Assembly: GCF_003268025.1 (NCBI RefSeq)
Contig: NZ_QLUW01000001.1
Coordinates: forward strand, 1,860,001-1,924,000
Direction: 5' to 3'
Length of the DNA stretch: 64,000 nucleotides
Origin: Paenibacillus montanisoli
Lineage (GTDB): Bacteria; Bacillota; Bacilli; Paenibacillales; Paenibacillaceae
This document shows, in pieces, positions 43,753-52,611 of this stretch (positions within the stretch are counted from its first letter, which is position 1; each line of letters opens with the position of its first letter). The notes under the pieces are model-generated. The model saw only the letters and a program-made list of their open reading frames with translations, was not told the DNA's origin and did not search any database. The translations under genes and the position numbers were made by a program.

Positions 43753-44274
43753 TTACTTATAAATTTTATTGTCCAATACAATCACTTTTTGTCCATTTGT
43801 GGCCTTCCCTGTCTTCCCTGTTTGTTTCGTGTTTTCAACCAACCGGAAAATTTGATCACAGCATTGTTTGGCACCCATGACTAATAAGGGTACACCTATA
43901 AAATCAATTTTTAATCCTCTGGAGAAGAATCCTCCTATTGACATGACAATGGGTACGGTTGGTGATGTATTGGAGAATATGATGGTCTCATCAAATTGAT
44001 GTCTGCTTTGCAGTAATAATGTTAAGTCTTTTAAAGCAGGAACAACAAGCTTCGAGGATTTTCGTCCTATTGTGTAAACGGGGTTCTTATCCTCATCTAT
44101 CCCGTGATAGATGAGTTTTCCGAAATCTTTTTTAGTTAGCTTATTGAAATAATTAACGTTTAATATTTCCCTTGTCGATAATTTTAGTTCGGATTGAGGT
44201 AATTGTTTTAAATGATAAGCAGCTGCCAGAGATGTAGTATGTGTCCCGCCATAATCATTATAGATATAAATCAT
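43753..44274 (-). CDS. DUF3189-family protein
   Basis: 173 aa starting MIYIYNDYGGTHTTSLAAAY, a hallmark of DUF3189 proteins of sporulating Firmicutes, with GVPLLVMGAK further on. Function unknown. The gene is followed (minus strand) by AT-rich sequence and preceded by a hairpin (GGGCCG..CGGCCC, 44305-44332) and a broken SASP gene. Confidence 0.75.
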   Translation of the reverse strand: MIYIYNDYGGTHTTSLAAAYHLKQLPQSELKLSTREILNVNYFNKLTKKDFGKLIYHGIDEDKNPVYTIGRKSSKLVVPALKDLTLLLQSRHQFDETIIFSNTSPTVPIVMSIGGFFSRGLKIDFIGVPLLVMGAKQCCDQIFRLVENTKQTGKTGKATNGQKVIVLDNKIYK

Positions 44275-44341
44275 AATCAGCCAGCCTCCCTAGACATTGA
44301 TGGGCCGACTATTTTCAATAGCCGGCCCGTTCTTTGATTTA

Positions 44342-44531
44342 TTACATTTTCCAGCCGCTTTGCGCACCACCAAGACTTTGCTCAGCGATCCGAACTAATG
44401 ATGGATCCGCTTATTTTCCTAGCATTGTAAGTCGTGAGGTTTGCTGGAAACCAAGTTCCTGAGCAACCTCAAACTTCATTTGATCGAGCGCATGAGAAGG
44501 CATGGGGATCCACTAGCGTATTTTTAGCCAT
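44342..44531 (-). pseudogene. Broken alpha/beta-type small acid-soluble spore protein gene
   Basis: Start ATGGCTAAAAATACG at 44531 gives MAKNTLV; a frameshift leads into HALDQMKFEVAQELGF, then an in-frame TAA, then LVRIAEQSLGG. The conserved LDQxKyEiAqEfG and lv.mAEqqLgG segments of SASPs are recognisable but separated by one frameshift and one stop. Dead copy. Confidence 0.8.
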
Positions 44532-44690
44532 TTAGTAATCCCTAATTTAGGATTAACATTAATTTCCCCTTCACCAATATAATTGATTTTCGGTCCCAGA
44601 TCACTACCGATTACTTTGGCATACACCAGAGATTCACGAATTATACCGTCTGTTCCTTTAATGTTTTTGCCGAGCCGGCTAATTGCTTAC
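44513..44690 (-). pseudogene. Unidentified coding fragment upstream of the SASP relic
   Basis: Open frame of about 58 codons ending at 44513 with a stretch KNIKGTDGIIRESLVYAKVI followed by GSDLGPKINYIGEGEINV. No start codon or ribosome site, and no family recognised. It looks like the C-terminal end of a lost gene. Confidence 0.35.
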
Positions 44691-44750
44691 ATGATTCCAT
44701 CGCTTATCTATTCGTGAAAACCCTGTGTTACCTTTTGTTTCGTAGACCAT

Positions 44751-44894
44751 ACGGTAATGTAATCAAGTTCTTGTCCTCATACGGCAATGTTACCAAGTTC
44801 TTGTCCTGACATTTGGACAAGAACTTGGTAACATAAAATAAAAAATCCGCGGAAACCGCGGATCTTCATGAATCAATGTTTTTGTCCCCCTAAA
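44751..44894 (+). repeat. TTCTTGTC-family element, copy R4
   Basis: AATCAAGTTCTTGTCC, spacer with ACGG, ATGTTACCAAGTTCTTGTCC paired with GGACAAGAACTTGGTAACAT, a CCGCGG hairpin, then ATGTTTTTGTCCCCC (right end decayed). The stem sequence differs from R3, but base pairing is preserved. The next stretch to 45110 shows no gene. Confidence 0.7.
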
Positions 44895-45110
44895 TCATTA
44901 ATGGCATAAATTATCTAACATTTAATCATGTCTCCTCCCCTCCCCCCCTAGTCCATAGGTCAAAAAGCGCATACTTGCGATCTAAGGCAATTGACTTGGC
45001 ATCGGGCATCACCGGCTAGCCATCCTTATCAGACTTGATGGTGATATTCAAATGAAAAGCCGTGCGCAAAAATGTATTCAGGTTTCCTAGTTTTTGTGAA
45101 AATTAGTTGT

Positions 45111-45716
45111 TTAATTGTTCCTGGTTTTTTCTAAAATATCAACTATACTGGTTAATCCATTTTTTCTTGCTATTTCCAAAGGAGTCTTTCCGTTTTTATC
45201 TTTAATATTAATGTCTGCACCGTGTTTAATTAGTAAATTTGTTATGTCTGCATATTTTTCCCCTCTGTTAGGGAGAAATGTTACTTCATACAGAGCGGTA
45301 TATCCTAATTTATTAATATGGTTAACTTCTACATCTGTTTTTTCCAACAGTATTTTTGCCACTTCATAATATCCTTGTTCGCAAGCAGGTATTAATGGAG
45401 TTCCGCCATAAATATTTAGAAGCTTCATATTTGGTTTATATTCAAGCAATATTTTAACAACATCAAGTAAGCCATTCGCAGAAGCATAATTTATAGGATT
45501 TCTGTCTTCAGTATGAATACCGTAAGCATTTACATCAGCTTTGTTTTCAAGCAAATATTTCACTACAGCTGGGTAATTATTCATAACTGCTACCATTAGT
45601 GCCGTCTGGCCGTTTACATCTTTTTCGTTAATATCTACACCATTTTCAATAAAAAATCTTATTTTGTTTAAATCTCCATTTGCAATTTCTTTAAAAAATT
45701 CTTCAATCCTGTTCAT
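45111..45716 (-). CDS. Ankyrin-repeat protein (cytosolic)
   Basis: 201 aa with about five ankyrin repeats (NGQTALMVAVMNNYPAVVKY, GGTPLIPACEQGYYEVAKIL, GYTALYEV, NGKTPLEIARKNG). No signal peptide. AT-rich compared with flanking genes. Same repeat-by-repeat layout as the lipoprotein at 51778-52494, hence paralogues. Protein-protein interaction role inferred; partner unknown. Confidence 0.85.
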   Translation of the reverse strand: MNRIEEFFKEIANGDLNKIRFFIENGVDINEKDVNGQTALMVAVMNNYPAVVKYLLENKADVNAYGIHTEDRNPINYASANGLLDVVKILLEYKPNMKLLNIYGGTPLIPACEQGYYEVAKILLEKTDVEVNHINKLGYTALYEVTFLPNRGEKYADITNLLIKHGADINIKDKNGKTPLEIARKNGLTSIVDILEKTRNN

Positions 45717-46001
45717 TTAGCACATCGTTATTTAATATATTGAAATAAATTATTGCCAAAATAACTTTATGATAAGTTTGCCATTGGTCGATAATGCCGC
45801 TCCCAAGGGAATGTAAGTATTATTGTTAAAAAGTTCTTTTAATAGGAGATCTACCTAACGTAATTATAGTAAGGTAGAAAAAGAATGTATAATAAATAAA
45901 TCGTTATATTATATAGTACGTAGGCTATTAAAATAGAAGCTGAGCTGACGAAACGCGCAGATGCGGCCGATGGCCGCCTTCATTATGCGATTTCCTGCCT
46001 A

Positions 46002-46148
46002 TCGTCGGGAAGGAGATCAAGTTCTTGTCAAATTCGGAAATGGGATCAAGTTCTTGTCACTTGGTTTTGACAAGAACTTGATCCCATAACATAACAAAGC
46101 CGCGATTTTACGCGGCAATTAATGAGATAATGTTCTTGTCACCCGACA
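46002..46148 (+). repeat. TTCTTGTC-family element, copy R5
   Basis: CGTCGGG left end, GATCAAGTTCTTGTC, then ATGGGATCAAGTTCTTGTC paired with GACAAGAACTTGATCCCAT, GCCGCG..CGCGGC hairpin, and ATGTTCTTGTCACCCGACA. The CGTCGGG start and CCCGACA end are inverted, giving a 147-bp MITE-like unit. Confidence 0.7.
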
Positions 46149-46480
46149 GTTCATTTCATCCGAACAATTGACGGATATTCGCCCGTTCTCCACGCGTTCG
46201 ACAGCGCCTTGAAAGGTCTTAGTCTTCTGCTCCCAGTAGCCTGTAAGCGCGATGGCAGCCGCAAGCAGCGCGACACCGGCTAACTCTTGTTATCCATCTT
46301 TTCGCATTTATCATGCAAAAATCTTCGTTTTTACTATGGCCGCTCTACGTCATCGCCGGGATTGATACCCCAATATTCGGACAGTTGCATGGCTCTCGAC
46401 GAAATCTCGAACCCTTTCCTGCTCTTGCCGGTGACGACGTCGATCCGGATGAAAAAAATGTATACGCATGCTTCATTTCT
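46149..46480 (-). pseudogene. Decayed coding sequence
   Basis: Minus-strand fragments are readable: about 46352-46460 gives GKSRKGFEISSRAMQLSEYW; about 46151-46280 gives LLAAAIALTGYWEQKTKTFQ, with stops and shifts between. I cannot name either protein. Confidence 0.3.
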
Positions 46481-46488
46481 CCAATACA

Positions 46489-46530
46489 CGAAAATCCCCT
46501 GCCGGCCGACTAGCCGACAGGGGATTTTCG
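46489..46530 (-). terminator. Terminator of the PhyH copy 8 gene
   Basis: CGAAAATCCCCTG / CAGGGGATTTTCG, a perfect 13-bp stem extended by CGGC/GCCG, with TTTT on the minus-strand 3' side. Confidence 0.8.
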
Positions 46531-46570
46531 CCGGGCGACGAAAGATTGAGCCCCTGCTGCCTCAGAGCGA

Positions 46571-47377
46571 TCACCCGCGCGCCGGCTCCGCCATCTCCAG
46601 GCGCGCCTTGGCACTCAATGCTGCCAAATGGTCGTCATTGGCCATCACCTGTTCCAAATGCACCCTGCGTTCCGGCGACGCCGTGTTCATCATCGTCTCG
46701 GAGAAGGCGCGGTCGATCCAGAATCTCGCAGCGCCGGCGATATAGTCCCGCAGCTCCTGAACGTCTTCTTCCGCATAACGCTGGCACATGTTGATCGTGA
46801 ACATTCTGCGGCTCGTATTGCCTTTCCACGAAGAATGGAAGATATTGTGGTCGAAGACCAGAATATCGCCCGGCGTCACGTCCAGCACTTGCGCCGGCAC
46901 GTCGGCTCCCACGACATCCCATGTCTTCAATGAATCTCTCATTCTGAACGTCAGATCATCACCGTATTTATCATGCAGCCAATGAGAGCCCGGAATTACG
47001 CGAAGCGCGCCGGAGTCCCCGCCCAGCTGGTCTAGGTAGAAGGCGATCTTTATATGCCTGTATTTCTCATGATAACCGTCGCGGTGCCAGCCCGTGTCGC
47101 CGGTGTAATAATTACCGTCGCTGCCCATGTAATTGAAGTCCTCACCCAGTAATGCCCGGCCGATCGCGAGAATGCGAGGATCGTCGAGCAGCACGGACAT
47201 CCGCTGATCGATGAACGGTACGATGCACGTCCGCTTCGTACCGTCATGCTTGTTCTCCTCCGGAAACGTCTTCGTAAATTCATCGATGATCCAGTCCAGG
47301 CGGTCCGCCATCAGCTGCGGAAACTTGAGAAATCCGAACGTCTCGAAGAAATCGATTTGCGCTTGGCTTAACTGCAT
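46571..47377 (-). CDS. PhyH-family Fe(II)/2-oxoglutarate dioxygenase (copy 8)
   Basis: 268 aa, complete; WHRD (His98, Asp100), His181 in IFHSSW, Arg190/191 in TSRRMF. MGSDGNYYTGDTGWHRDGYH is typical of a subgroup that also includes bacterial PhyH hydroxylases of small molecules. ATG 47377 with GGAGGGTGAAG. High GC, like the amidohydrolases upstream on the same strand. A cre-like sequence at 47425-47438 (12/14) precedes it. Confidence 0.88.
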   Translation of the reverse strand: MQLSQAQIDFFETFGFLKFPQLMADRLDWIIDEFTKTFPEENKHDGTKRTCIVPFIDQRMSVLLDDPRILAIGRALLGEDFNYMGSDGNYYTGDTGWHRDGYHEKYRHIKIAFYLDQLGGDSGALRVIPGSHWLHDKYGDDLTFRMRDSLKTWDVVGADVPAQVLDVTPGDILVFDHNIFHSSWKGNTSRRMFTINMCQRYAEEDVQELRDYIAGAARFWIDRAFSETMMNTASPERRVHLEQVMANDDHLAALSAKARLEMAEPARG

Positions 47378-47579
47378 GCTTCACCCTCCGCTTATTTGAG
47401 TCGATGAGATACTTATGTTCCGCAAGAATGCGTTTTCAATTAACACTTTCCACCTTGCTTCGACAACTCCTGCACGCATGCAAAAAAACTCCCCCACTTC
47501 AAAGGCTATGCAGGTAGCTGCGTCATAAGAAGAGAGAGAGTTTGGAATTCGGAAGATGCCTATTTCAAAAGGTCATGGT

Positions 47580-47700
47580 CGACATAACGCGCGCCGTTCA
47601 GCGCCGTCACCTGCCTTAACGATCGTATGCATGTTGACGCCCGCGCAAGTGCCGGCAGCCCAGATGCCTTCGACGTTGATACGGCGAATACAGACTGTTC
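47580..47700 (-). pseudogene. C-terminal fragment of an FAD/NAD disulfide reductase-like gene
   Basis: Minus-strand frame reads RINVEGIWAAGTCAGVNMHT then IVKAGDGAE. This is the conserved C-terminal FAD-binding segment of thioredoxin reductase/YpdA-type flavoproteins. Everything upstream is gone. Confidence 0.65.
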
Positions 47701-47768
47701 TCTAGCGCGTTTTTGTCCTTCTGCCGATGCAGCCAGGATGATATAATTCCTGCTCTTTCGGGGTCACG

Positions 47769-47892
47769 GGATTGTATAGATGTTCTTGTCCTAGTACGGC
47801 TTTGTATAGAAGTTCTTGTCTTGAGCAAACGCAAACGACAAGAACATCTATACAATAAAATAAATAAGTATTGATGTTCTTGTCGTCCGACA
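47769..47892 (+). repeat. TTCTTGTC-family element, copy R6
   Basis: ATTGTATAGATGTTCTTGTC (47771-47790) paired with GACAAGAACATCTATACAAT (47837-47856), the middle arm TGTATAGAAGTTCTTGTC, then ATGTTCTTGTCGTCCGACA. Here the outer arm, not the middle one, is the perfect partner, and the GCCGC hairpin is missing. Confidence 0.7.
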
Positions 47893-47951
47893 AAAGTCTC
47901 TCCTTTCGAGTAAAAGGAGCAGTCAACTTAACTGCTCCACTTCATTATGGG

Positions 47952-49172
47952 TCACAATGATCCAGAAACGATCGCTCCTCCGAATAAAACCGCTTCACGC
48001 TTTGATCTCCGCGCTACCGCTTCCGCAGAGCAACCGGCTTGCACGAATACGGCGTCGGCTACATCGCCAACCGCAGGCCAGACACGTTTTCCTTCGGCGT
48101 CGAGTGGTATCACTCCTCCGGTGATGAAGCCGAGCGCCTCGGCGAGCGAGCGTTCGTCAATATAACGGTACAGTTCCGCTAAACGTCCGGCCTTCTCCAA
48201 ATTGTCGCCGATGCCGAACGGCGACCAGTGGTCGGTGATGCTGTCATTGCCGAGCTCGACCTTGACGCCTTTATCTTGCAGCATCGGAATCGGCATCTGA
48301 ACCGCACCGATCGGAACGGTGGATGTAACCGAAATACCGAGTGCGGCAAACCGCTCCGCAAGCTCGGCGGCCGCTCCCGCAGGGGCCCCTGCAAAACCGA
48401 AGGCGTGGCTCACAGTCACTCTCCCTTGCCAGCCGGCTTCCTCCGTCAGATCGGCGAGTCTGTTCATTGTGAAAATACCCAAATGATCCCTGTCGTGAAT
48501 ATGGACATCGATCCCAGCGTTCGCCTCGACGGCAATGTCCATAATCGTCTGCAGCGATTTTTCGATGTTCTCGTCCACGGTAGCCGGATCGACGCCGCCC
48601 ACGAAGGCAGCGCCTTGACGCATTGCTTGCCTGACCAAATCCGCAGCCTTGGAACGCAGCAGTCCGTGCTGCGGGAACGCGACGACTTCGCAAGATAGTT
48701 TACCGGAGAACGACTCCAGCGCCAGCATCGTCGCTTCCAAGTTTTTCAGTCCGATTACTGGATCGATGTTGCAGTGGGTACGGACATGCGTGGAACCGAA
48801 TCCGAGCAGCAGGTCGAGCATTTTCTCCGCTCTTTCCCGCGCCGTAGGTAGCAGCTTCGGAAGGAGCTCCCGCTCTTCTTCTATCCGCCCGAAAATGTCC
48901 GCTACCGGTCTGACCGCTCTCCAGGATCCGCCATAATACGTTTTGTCGATGTGGATATGCATCTCTTTAAACGAAGGCAGCATCAAAAGCTGCTTTGCAT
49001 CCATGATCGGCAGGTCACCCCATTGCGGAGGCGCATCGGATACGATTTGCGCGATTTTGCCGTCTTCAATCCGAATATGGCAAATTTCCGTCTCCGTACC
49101 CGTCACTCTGTCGTTCTCGTATTGATATCCGCTTTCCAACCGAACATTTGCCAGCCAATAGGTCAAGCTCAT
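47952..49172 (-). CDS. Amidohydrolase (cytosine-deaminase-like), tandem copy 1
   Basis: Metal-dependent amidohydrolase, about 406 aa. Metal-site motifs of the cytosine deaminase branch: HIHIDK (His72, His74), DVHIHD (His), TVSHAF (His) and LGNDSITD (Asp). Start ATG 49172 (MSLTYWLANVRL) fits the other two copies; ATG 49184 overlaps the ribosome site GAAAGGA. Cytosolic; deaminates or hydrolyses a heterocycle or amide. The substrate is unknown. Last gene of a minus-strand run of three. Confidence 0.86.
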   Translation of the reverse strand: MSLTYWLANVRLESGYQYENDRVTGTETEICHIRIEDGKIAQIVSDAPPQWGDLPIMDAKQLLMLPSFKEMHIHIDKTYYGGSWRAVRPVADIFGRIEEERELLPKLLPTARERAEKMLDLLLGFGSTHVRTHCNIDPVIGLKNLEATMLALESFSGKLSCEVVAFPQHGLLRSKAADLVRQAMRQGAAFVGGVDPATVDENIEKSLQTIMDIAVEANAGIDVHIHDRDHLGIFTMNRLADLTEEAGWQGRVTVSHAFGFAGAPAGAAAELAERFAALGISVTSTVPIGAVQMPIPMLQDKGVKVELGNDSITDHWSPFGIGDNLEKAGRLAELYRYIDERSLAEALGFITGGVIPLDAEGKRVWPAVGDVADAVFVQAGCSAEAVARRSKREAVLFGGAIVSGSL

Positions 49173-49231
49173 GATTCCATTCATCCTTTCAAAGGTAAAT
49201 TGGTTTTTAATCCGGAGACTTGCCCGACTCG

Positions 49232-50458
49232 TCAGTCAAAGCTTCCCGAAACTAACTTCCCCTTGTACATGACGGCGGGTCGATTCGCTATTCTGGCTAC
49301 GGCTTCCGCGGAGCAGCTTGCTTCCGCGAATACCATGCTCGCTTCGTCCCCAACTTTCGGCCAAACGCGCTGTCCTTCGGTATTCAGCGGAGTTATACCG
49401 CCTGTAATGAACCCCAGCGCTTGCGATAAAGAAAGCTCGTCGACCCAACGGTAACGTTCGGAAAGACGCCGCGCTTTCTCCAGAACATCGCCATTGCCGA
49501 AAGGAGCCCAGGAATCATAGAACCCGTCACAGCCTAGCGCAATCGGGACTCCCCTTTCGCGAAGCAGAGGTACCGGAGGGATCAGCCTGTTGATGGGGGC
49601 CGTGGACATGACGGATATCCCCAATTCCGCAAAAATGTGCGCCATTTCACTCGCATGCTCGTGCGGAACTTCACCTAGGGCGAATGCATGACTGACGGCG
49701 ACTCTGCCCTGCCAACCGGAATCTCGCGTCAACTCGGACAGTTTCTTCATTGTATACCATCCCAAATGGCCCGGATCGTGCAGATGCATATCGATATCCG
49801 CGCCGCTCTCCACCGCAATGTCCATCATTTGATCCAAAGACGCTTCGATCCGGCCATCGACTCCAGCGGGATCAATCCCGCCAACCAGTGTGGCCCCCTC
49901 GCGCATCGCTCCTCTCATTAAACCAGCCACCTGTTCGCGCAGCAATCCATGCTGCGGGAAAGCGACGATCTCGTACGTGAGCTTATCTTCGAAATGTTCC
50001 AACGCCTGCCGCACAGACTCCAAATTTTTCAGACCGATGTACGGGTCGATATTGACATGGGTGCGTACATGGGTCACTCCCGATTGAACGAAAAGGGTGA
50101 GCAGCAGTTCCGCTCGTTCTTTGATGGTTTTTACTAATATCGGAAGTTCTTTCGCTTCCAGATCCAATCGTTCGATCAGATTTTTCACGGGTGTACATGG
50201 TTTCCAAGGTCCTCCCAAGTACGTCTTGTCCAAGTGATTGTGCATTTCTCTAAAAGGCGGAAGCGCCAAAAGGCCTTTTGCATCCTGTTTGTGAAGATCC
50301 GTTTCAACGGCATGCGCGGCGGACACGATGCGGGCAATCTTTCCATCTTCAACCAGAAGCTGGCACGATTCGCTCTCCGTCTCCGTAACGATGCCTTTTT
50401 CGAGCCGATACCCGCTTTCCAGGCGAACATTCGTTAACCAAAATGCGTTGGGCTTCAT
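49232..50458 (-). CDS. Amidohydrolase (cytosine-deaminase-like), tandem copy 2
   Basis: 408 aa from ATG 50458, downstream of GAAGGAGGT. Motifs MHNHLDK, DMHLHD, AVSHAF and LGCDGFYDSW. Same architecture as copies 1 and 3, with shared stretches such as GITPLNTEGQRVWPKVGDEA. The metal-site residues are intact in all three, so the duplicates are likely to differ in substrate rather than be redundant. Confidence 0.86.
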   Translation of the reverse strand: MKPNAFWLTNVRLESGYRLEKGIVTETESESCQLLVEDGKIARIVSAAHAVETDLHKQDAKGLLALPPFREMHNHLDKTYLGGPWKPCTPVKNLIERLDLEAKELPILVKTIKERAELLLTLFVQSGVTHVRTHVNIDPYIGLKNLESVRQALEHFEDKLTYEIVAFPQHGLLREQVAGLMRGAMREGATLVGGIDPAGVDGRIEASLDQMMDIAVESGADIDMHLHDPGHLGWYTMKKLSELTRDSGWQGRVAVSHAFALGEVPHEHASEMAHIFAELGISVMSTAPINRLIPPVPLLRERGVPIALGCDGFYDSWAPFGNGDVLEKARRLSERYRWVDELSLSQALGFITGGITPLNTEGQRVWPKVGDEASMVFAEASCSAEAVARIANRPAVMYKGKLVSGSFD

Positions 50459-50489
50459 GCGGCATACGACCTCCTTCTGCTGAACAGAC

Positions 50490-51776
50490 CTATCTTCGTC
50501 CAAGGGAACCGGCTACGATCATCCCTTTGTACATCACGGCTGACCGATTCGCTCTTCTGGCCACCGCTTCGGCGGAGCAGCTAGCTTCCGCGAACACCAT
50601 GCTCGCCTCGTCCCCCACTTTCGGCCAAGTCCGCTGACCTTCTTTGTTCAGCGGCGTTATGCCGCCGGTAATGAACCCTAGCGTTTCGGCCAGCGCCAGT
50701 TCCGTGCTTCTTCCGAAACGCTCCGCTAAACGGCCCGCACGCTCCAATATATCTCCGTTTCCGAAAGGAGACCACGAATCGAAAATGTTATCGCTCCCTA
50801 CCGCTACCGGCACCTTCTTCGTTTGAAGGAAGTTGACCGGCGGAATCGCTCTGCCGATCGGCACGCTCGTAATGATCGTGATTCCGAGTTCGGCAAGCAT
50901 TTGTGCCACTTCGTCGGCTTCCTGTCCGGCCATATCCCCTAAAGCGAAAGCGTGGCTCACCGATACTCTGCCTTGCCAACCCGCTTCTTCCGTGAGCGCC
51001 GCCAGTCGCTTGATGGTCGTAAGACCCAGCCTGCCCCCATCATGCAGATGCAAATCAACGTCCGCGTTCGCTTCCACCGCAAGCTCCATCATTCGCTGCA
51101 AAGACGCTTCCATGTTGCCGTCGACGGTAGCCGGATCGACGTTGCCCACCAAGCCGGCTCCGCTGCGCAGCGCTTCCCTGACCAAATCTGCGCACTTGGT
51201 GCGGAGCAGTCCGTGCTGCGGAAACGCCACAATCTCGTAAGACAATTTGCCTGCATAAGCAGCCAGCGCCTCTTGAACCGCCTCTAGGTTCCGGAGGCCC
51301 GCTTCCGGATAAATGTCAACATGAGTGCGAACATGCGTCGAACCGGCCCGCAACAAGATGCCGAGCAGTATTTCGGCTCGCTCCTTCATCGTTGTTGACA
51401 GCTTGGGCAGCGTGTTCTTCTCGATCTCGAAACGTTCAAATATCGTTGACGCTGGACGAATCGGACGCCAACGGTCGCCGAGCAGCGTCTTGTCCAAATG
51501 GCAATGCTTCTCAACGAAAGACGGTAGCACGAGCATGCCGCGCGCATCAAGAACGGACAGCGCTCTATCTGATTTCGCTTCATCGGGCATTGCTCTATGC
51601 GGCGTCTCGATCGCCGGCGCGATTTCCGCAATCGTGCCGTTCTCAATCCGCAGATGATATAAATCCGTCGCCGTTCCCGCGATGGAACCGTTTTCTTTTA
51701 AATGTCCAATCTCCAAACGGACATTCCTCAACCAAAAATCCTCTTGTATAACCTTCGCCTCCCTATGTGCGTACAT
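50490..51776 (-). CDS. Amidohydrolase (cytosine-deaminase-like), tandem copy 3
   Basis: 428 aa from ATG 51776. Motifs KHCHLDK, DLHLHD, SVSHAF and VGSDNIFDSW. The only sound ribosome site (AGGGAGG) lies inside the frame. The codon that aligns with the starts of copies 1 and 2 is ATA at about 51749 (IQEDFWLRNVRL). The ATG used here sits 1 nt after the stop of the upstream ankyrin lipoprotein gene, so translation may now depend on coupling to that gene. Confidence 0.82.
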   Translation of the reverse strand: MYAHREAKVIQEDFWLRNVRLEIGHLKENGSIAGTATDLYHLRIENGTIAEIAPAIETPHRAMPDEAKSDRALSVLDARGMLVLPSFVEKHCHLDKTLLGDRWRPIRPASTIFERFEIEKNTLPKLSTTMKERAEILLGILLRAGSTHVRTHVDIYPEAGLRNLEAVQEALAAYAGKLSYEIVAFPQHGLLRTKCADLVREALRSGAGLVGNVDPATVDGNMEASLQRMMELAVEANADVDLHLHDGGRLGLTTIKRLAALTEEAGWQGRVSVSHAFALGDMAGQEADEVAQMLAELGITIITSVPIGRAIPPVNFLQTKKVPVAVGSDNIFDSWSPFGNGDILERAGRLAERFGRSTELALAETLGFITGGITPLNKEGQRTWPKVGDEASMVFAEASCSAEAVARRANRSAVMYKGMIVAGSLGRR

Positions 51777-51777
51777 T

Positions 51778-52494
51778 CTATCGGGTTTGTTCAGCTTTCA
51801 GCAAAATTTGCTCGATCTCGCTATAGCCTCGCCTCTTGGCATGCGCGAGTGGTGTTACGCCGTCCTTGTCCGCAATATGTACATCGGCCTCATGATCGAC
51901 TAACAGTTGTACGATTTTTTGATGCTTTTCTCTTCCGTTACCTAGAATGACCGCTTCCAATAATGCTGTCCAATGCAAATTGTTGATGTGATTGACATCT
52001 ATATCCGAATGAGTAAGAAGTTCATTAACTACTTCAACATGTCCACGATCCGAAGCTGGGATGAGCGCCGTCCCCCCATACCGGTTCGTAAGTTTCGTAT
52101 CTGCATCGGCATCAATTGCAAGTTTTACGATATCGAGCAAGCCTTCCGCTCCAGCATACAAGAGAACATTATTTAAGTTGTTATCGCGGATGTTAATGTC
52201 CGCACCTTTTTGGATAAGAGCCTTTACCATTGGGACATTATTGTTGTAAGTCGCTGCCATGACGGCTGTTCTTCCGCGTTCATCCGTTGCATTGATGTCT
52301 GCTCCGTCTTGAAGCAGTTTCAGAACGATTTCAGTGTCTCCTTTCTCTGCCGCAATAATCAACTGTTCGTTCATCATTTCCACCTTCTTTTCTTTAATTA
52401 TCGTTTCTTTCGGTAAATTCTGCGAGGAGTTCGGAACCGTACGACACGCGGTAAGCAAAATAACAACTACTATCATGAAGAGGCGATACATCAT
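51778..52494 (-). CDS. Ankyrin-repeat lipoprotein
   Basis: 238 aa. Signal peptide with lipobox LLTAC (Cys17), then about five ankyrin repeats (RGRTAVMAATYNNNVPMVKA, GGTALIPASDRGHVEVVNEL, DGVTPLAHAKRRG). Paralogue of the protein at 45111-45716 with the same order and spacing but exported and lipid-anchored. Its stop abuts the third amidohydrolase. Confidence 0.85.
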   Translation of the reverse strand: MMYRLFMIVVVILLTACRTVPNSSQNLPKETIIKEKKVEMMNEQLIIAAEKGDTEIVLKLLQDGADINATDERGRTAVMAATYNNNVPMVKALIQKGADINIRDNNLNNVLLYAGAEGLLDIVKLAIDADADTKLTNRYGGTALIPASDRGHVEVVNELLTHSDIDVNHINNLHWTALLEAVILGNGREKHQKIVQLLVDHEADVHIADKDGVTPLAHAKRRGYSEIEQILLKAEQTR

Positions 52495-52611
52495 CAGACT
52501 CCTTTTTCCCTCTATACAACTATGCTAACATGATAATAACTATATGAAAAATATATTATAATTACGTTTTACTTAAGTTTTTCATATATATAAATGAGGA
52601 GGCTTTCGACA

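Noticed and set aside
36725..47892. CRISPR array from repeated TTCTTGTC units
   Set aside because: Units are kilobases apart, unequal, hairpin-forming and lack regular spacers or cas genes.
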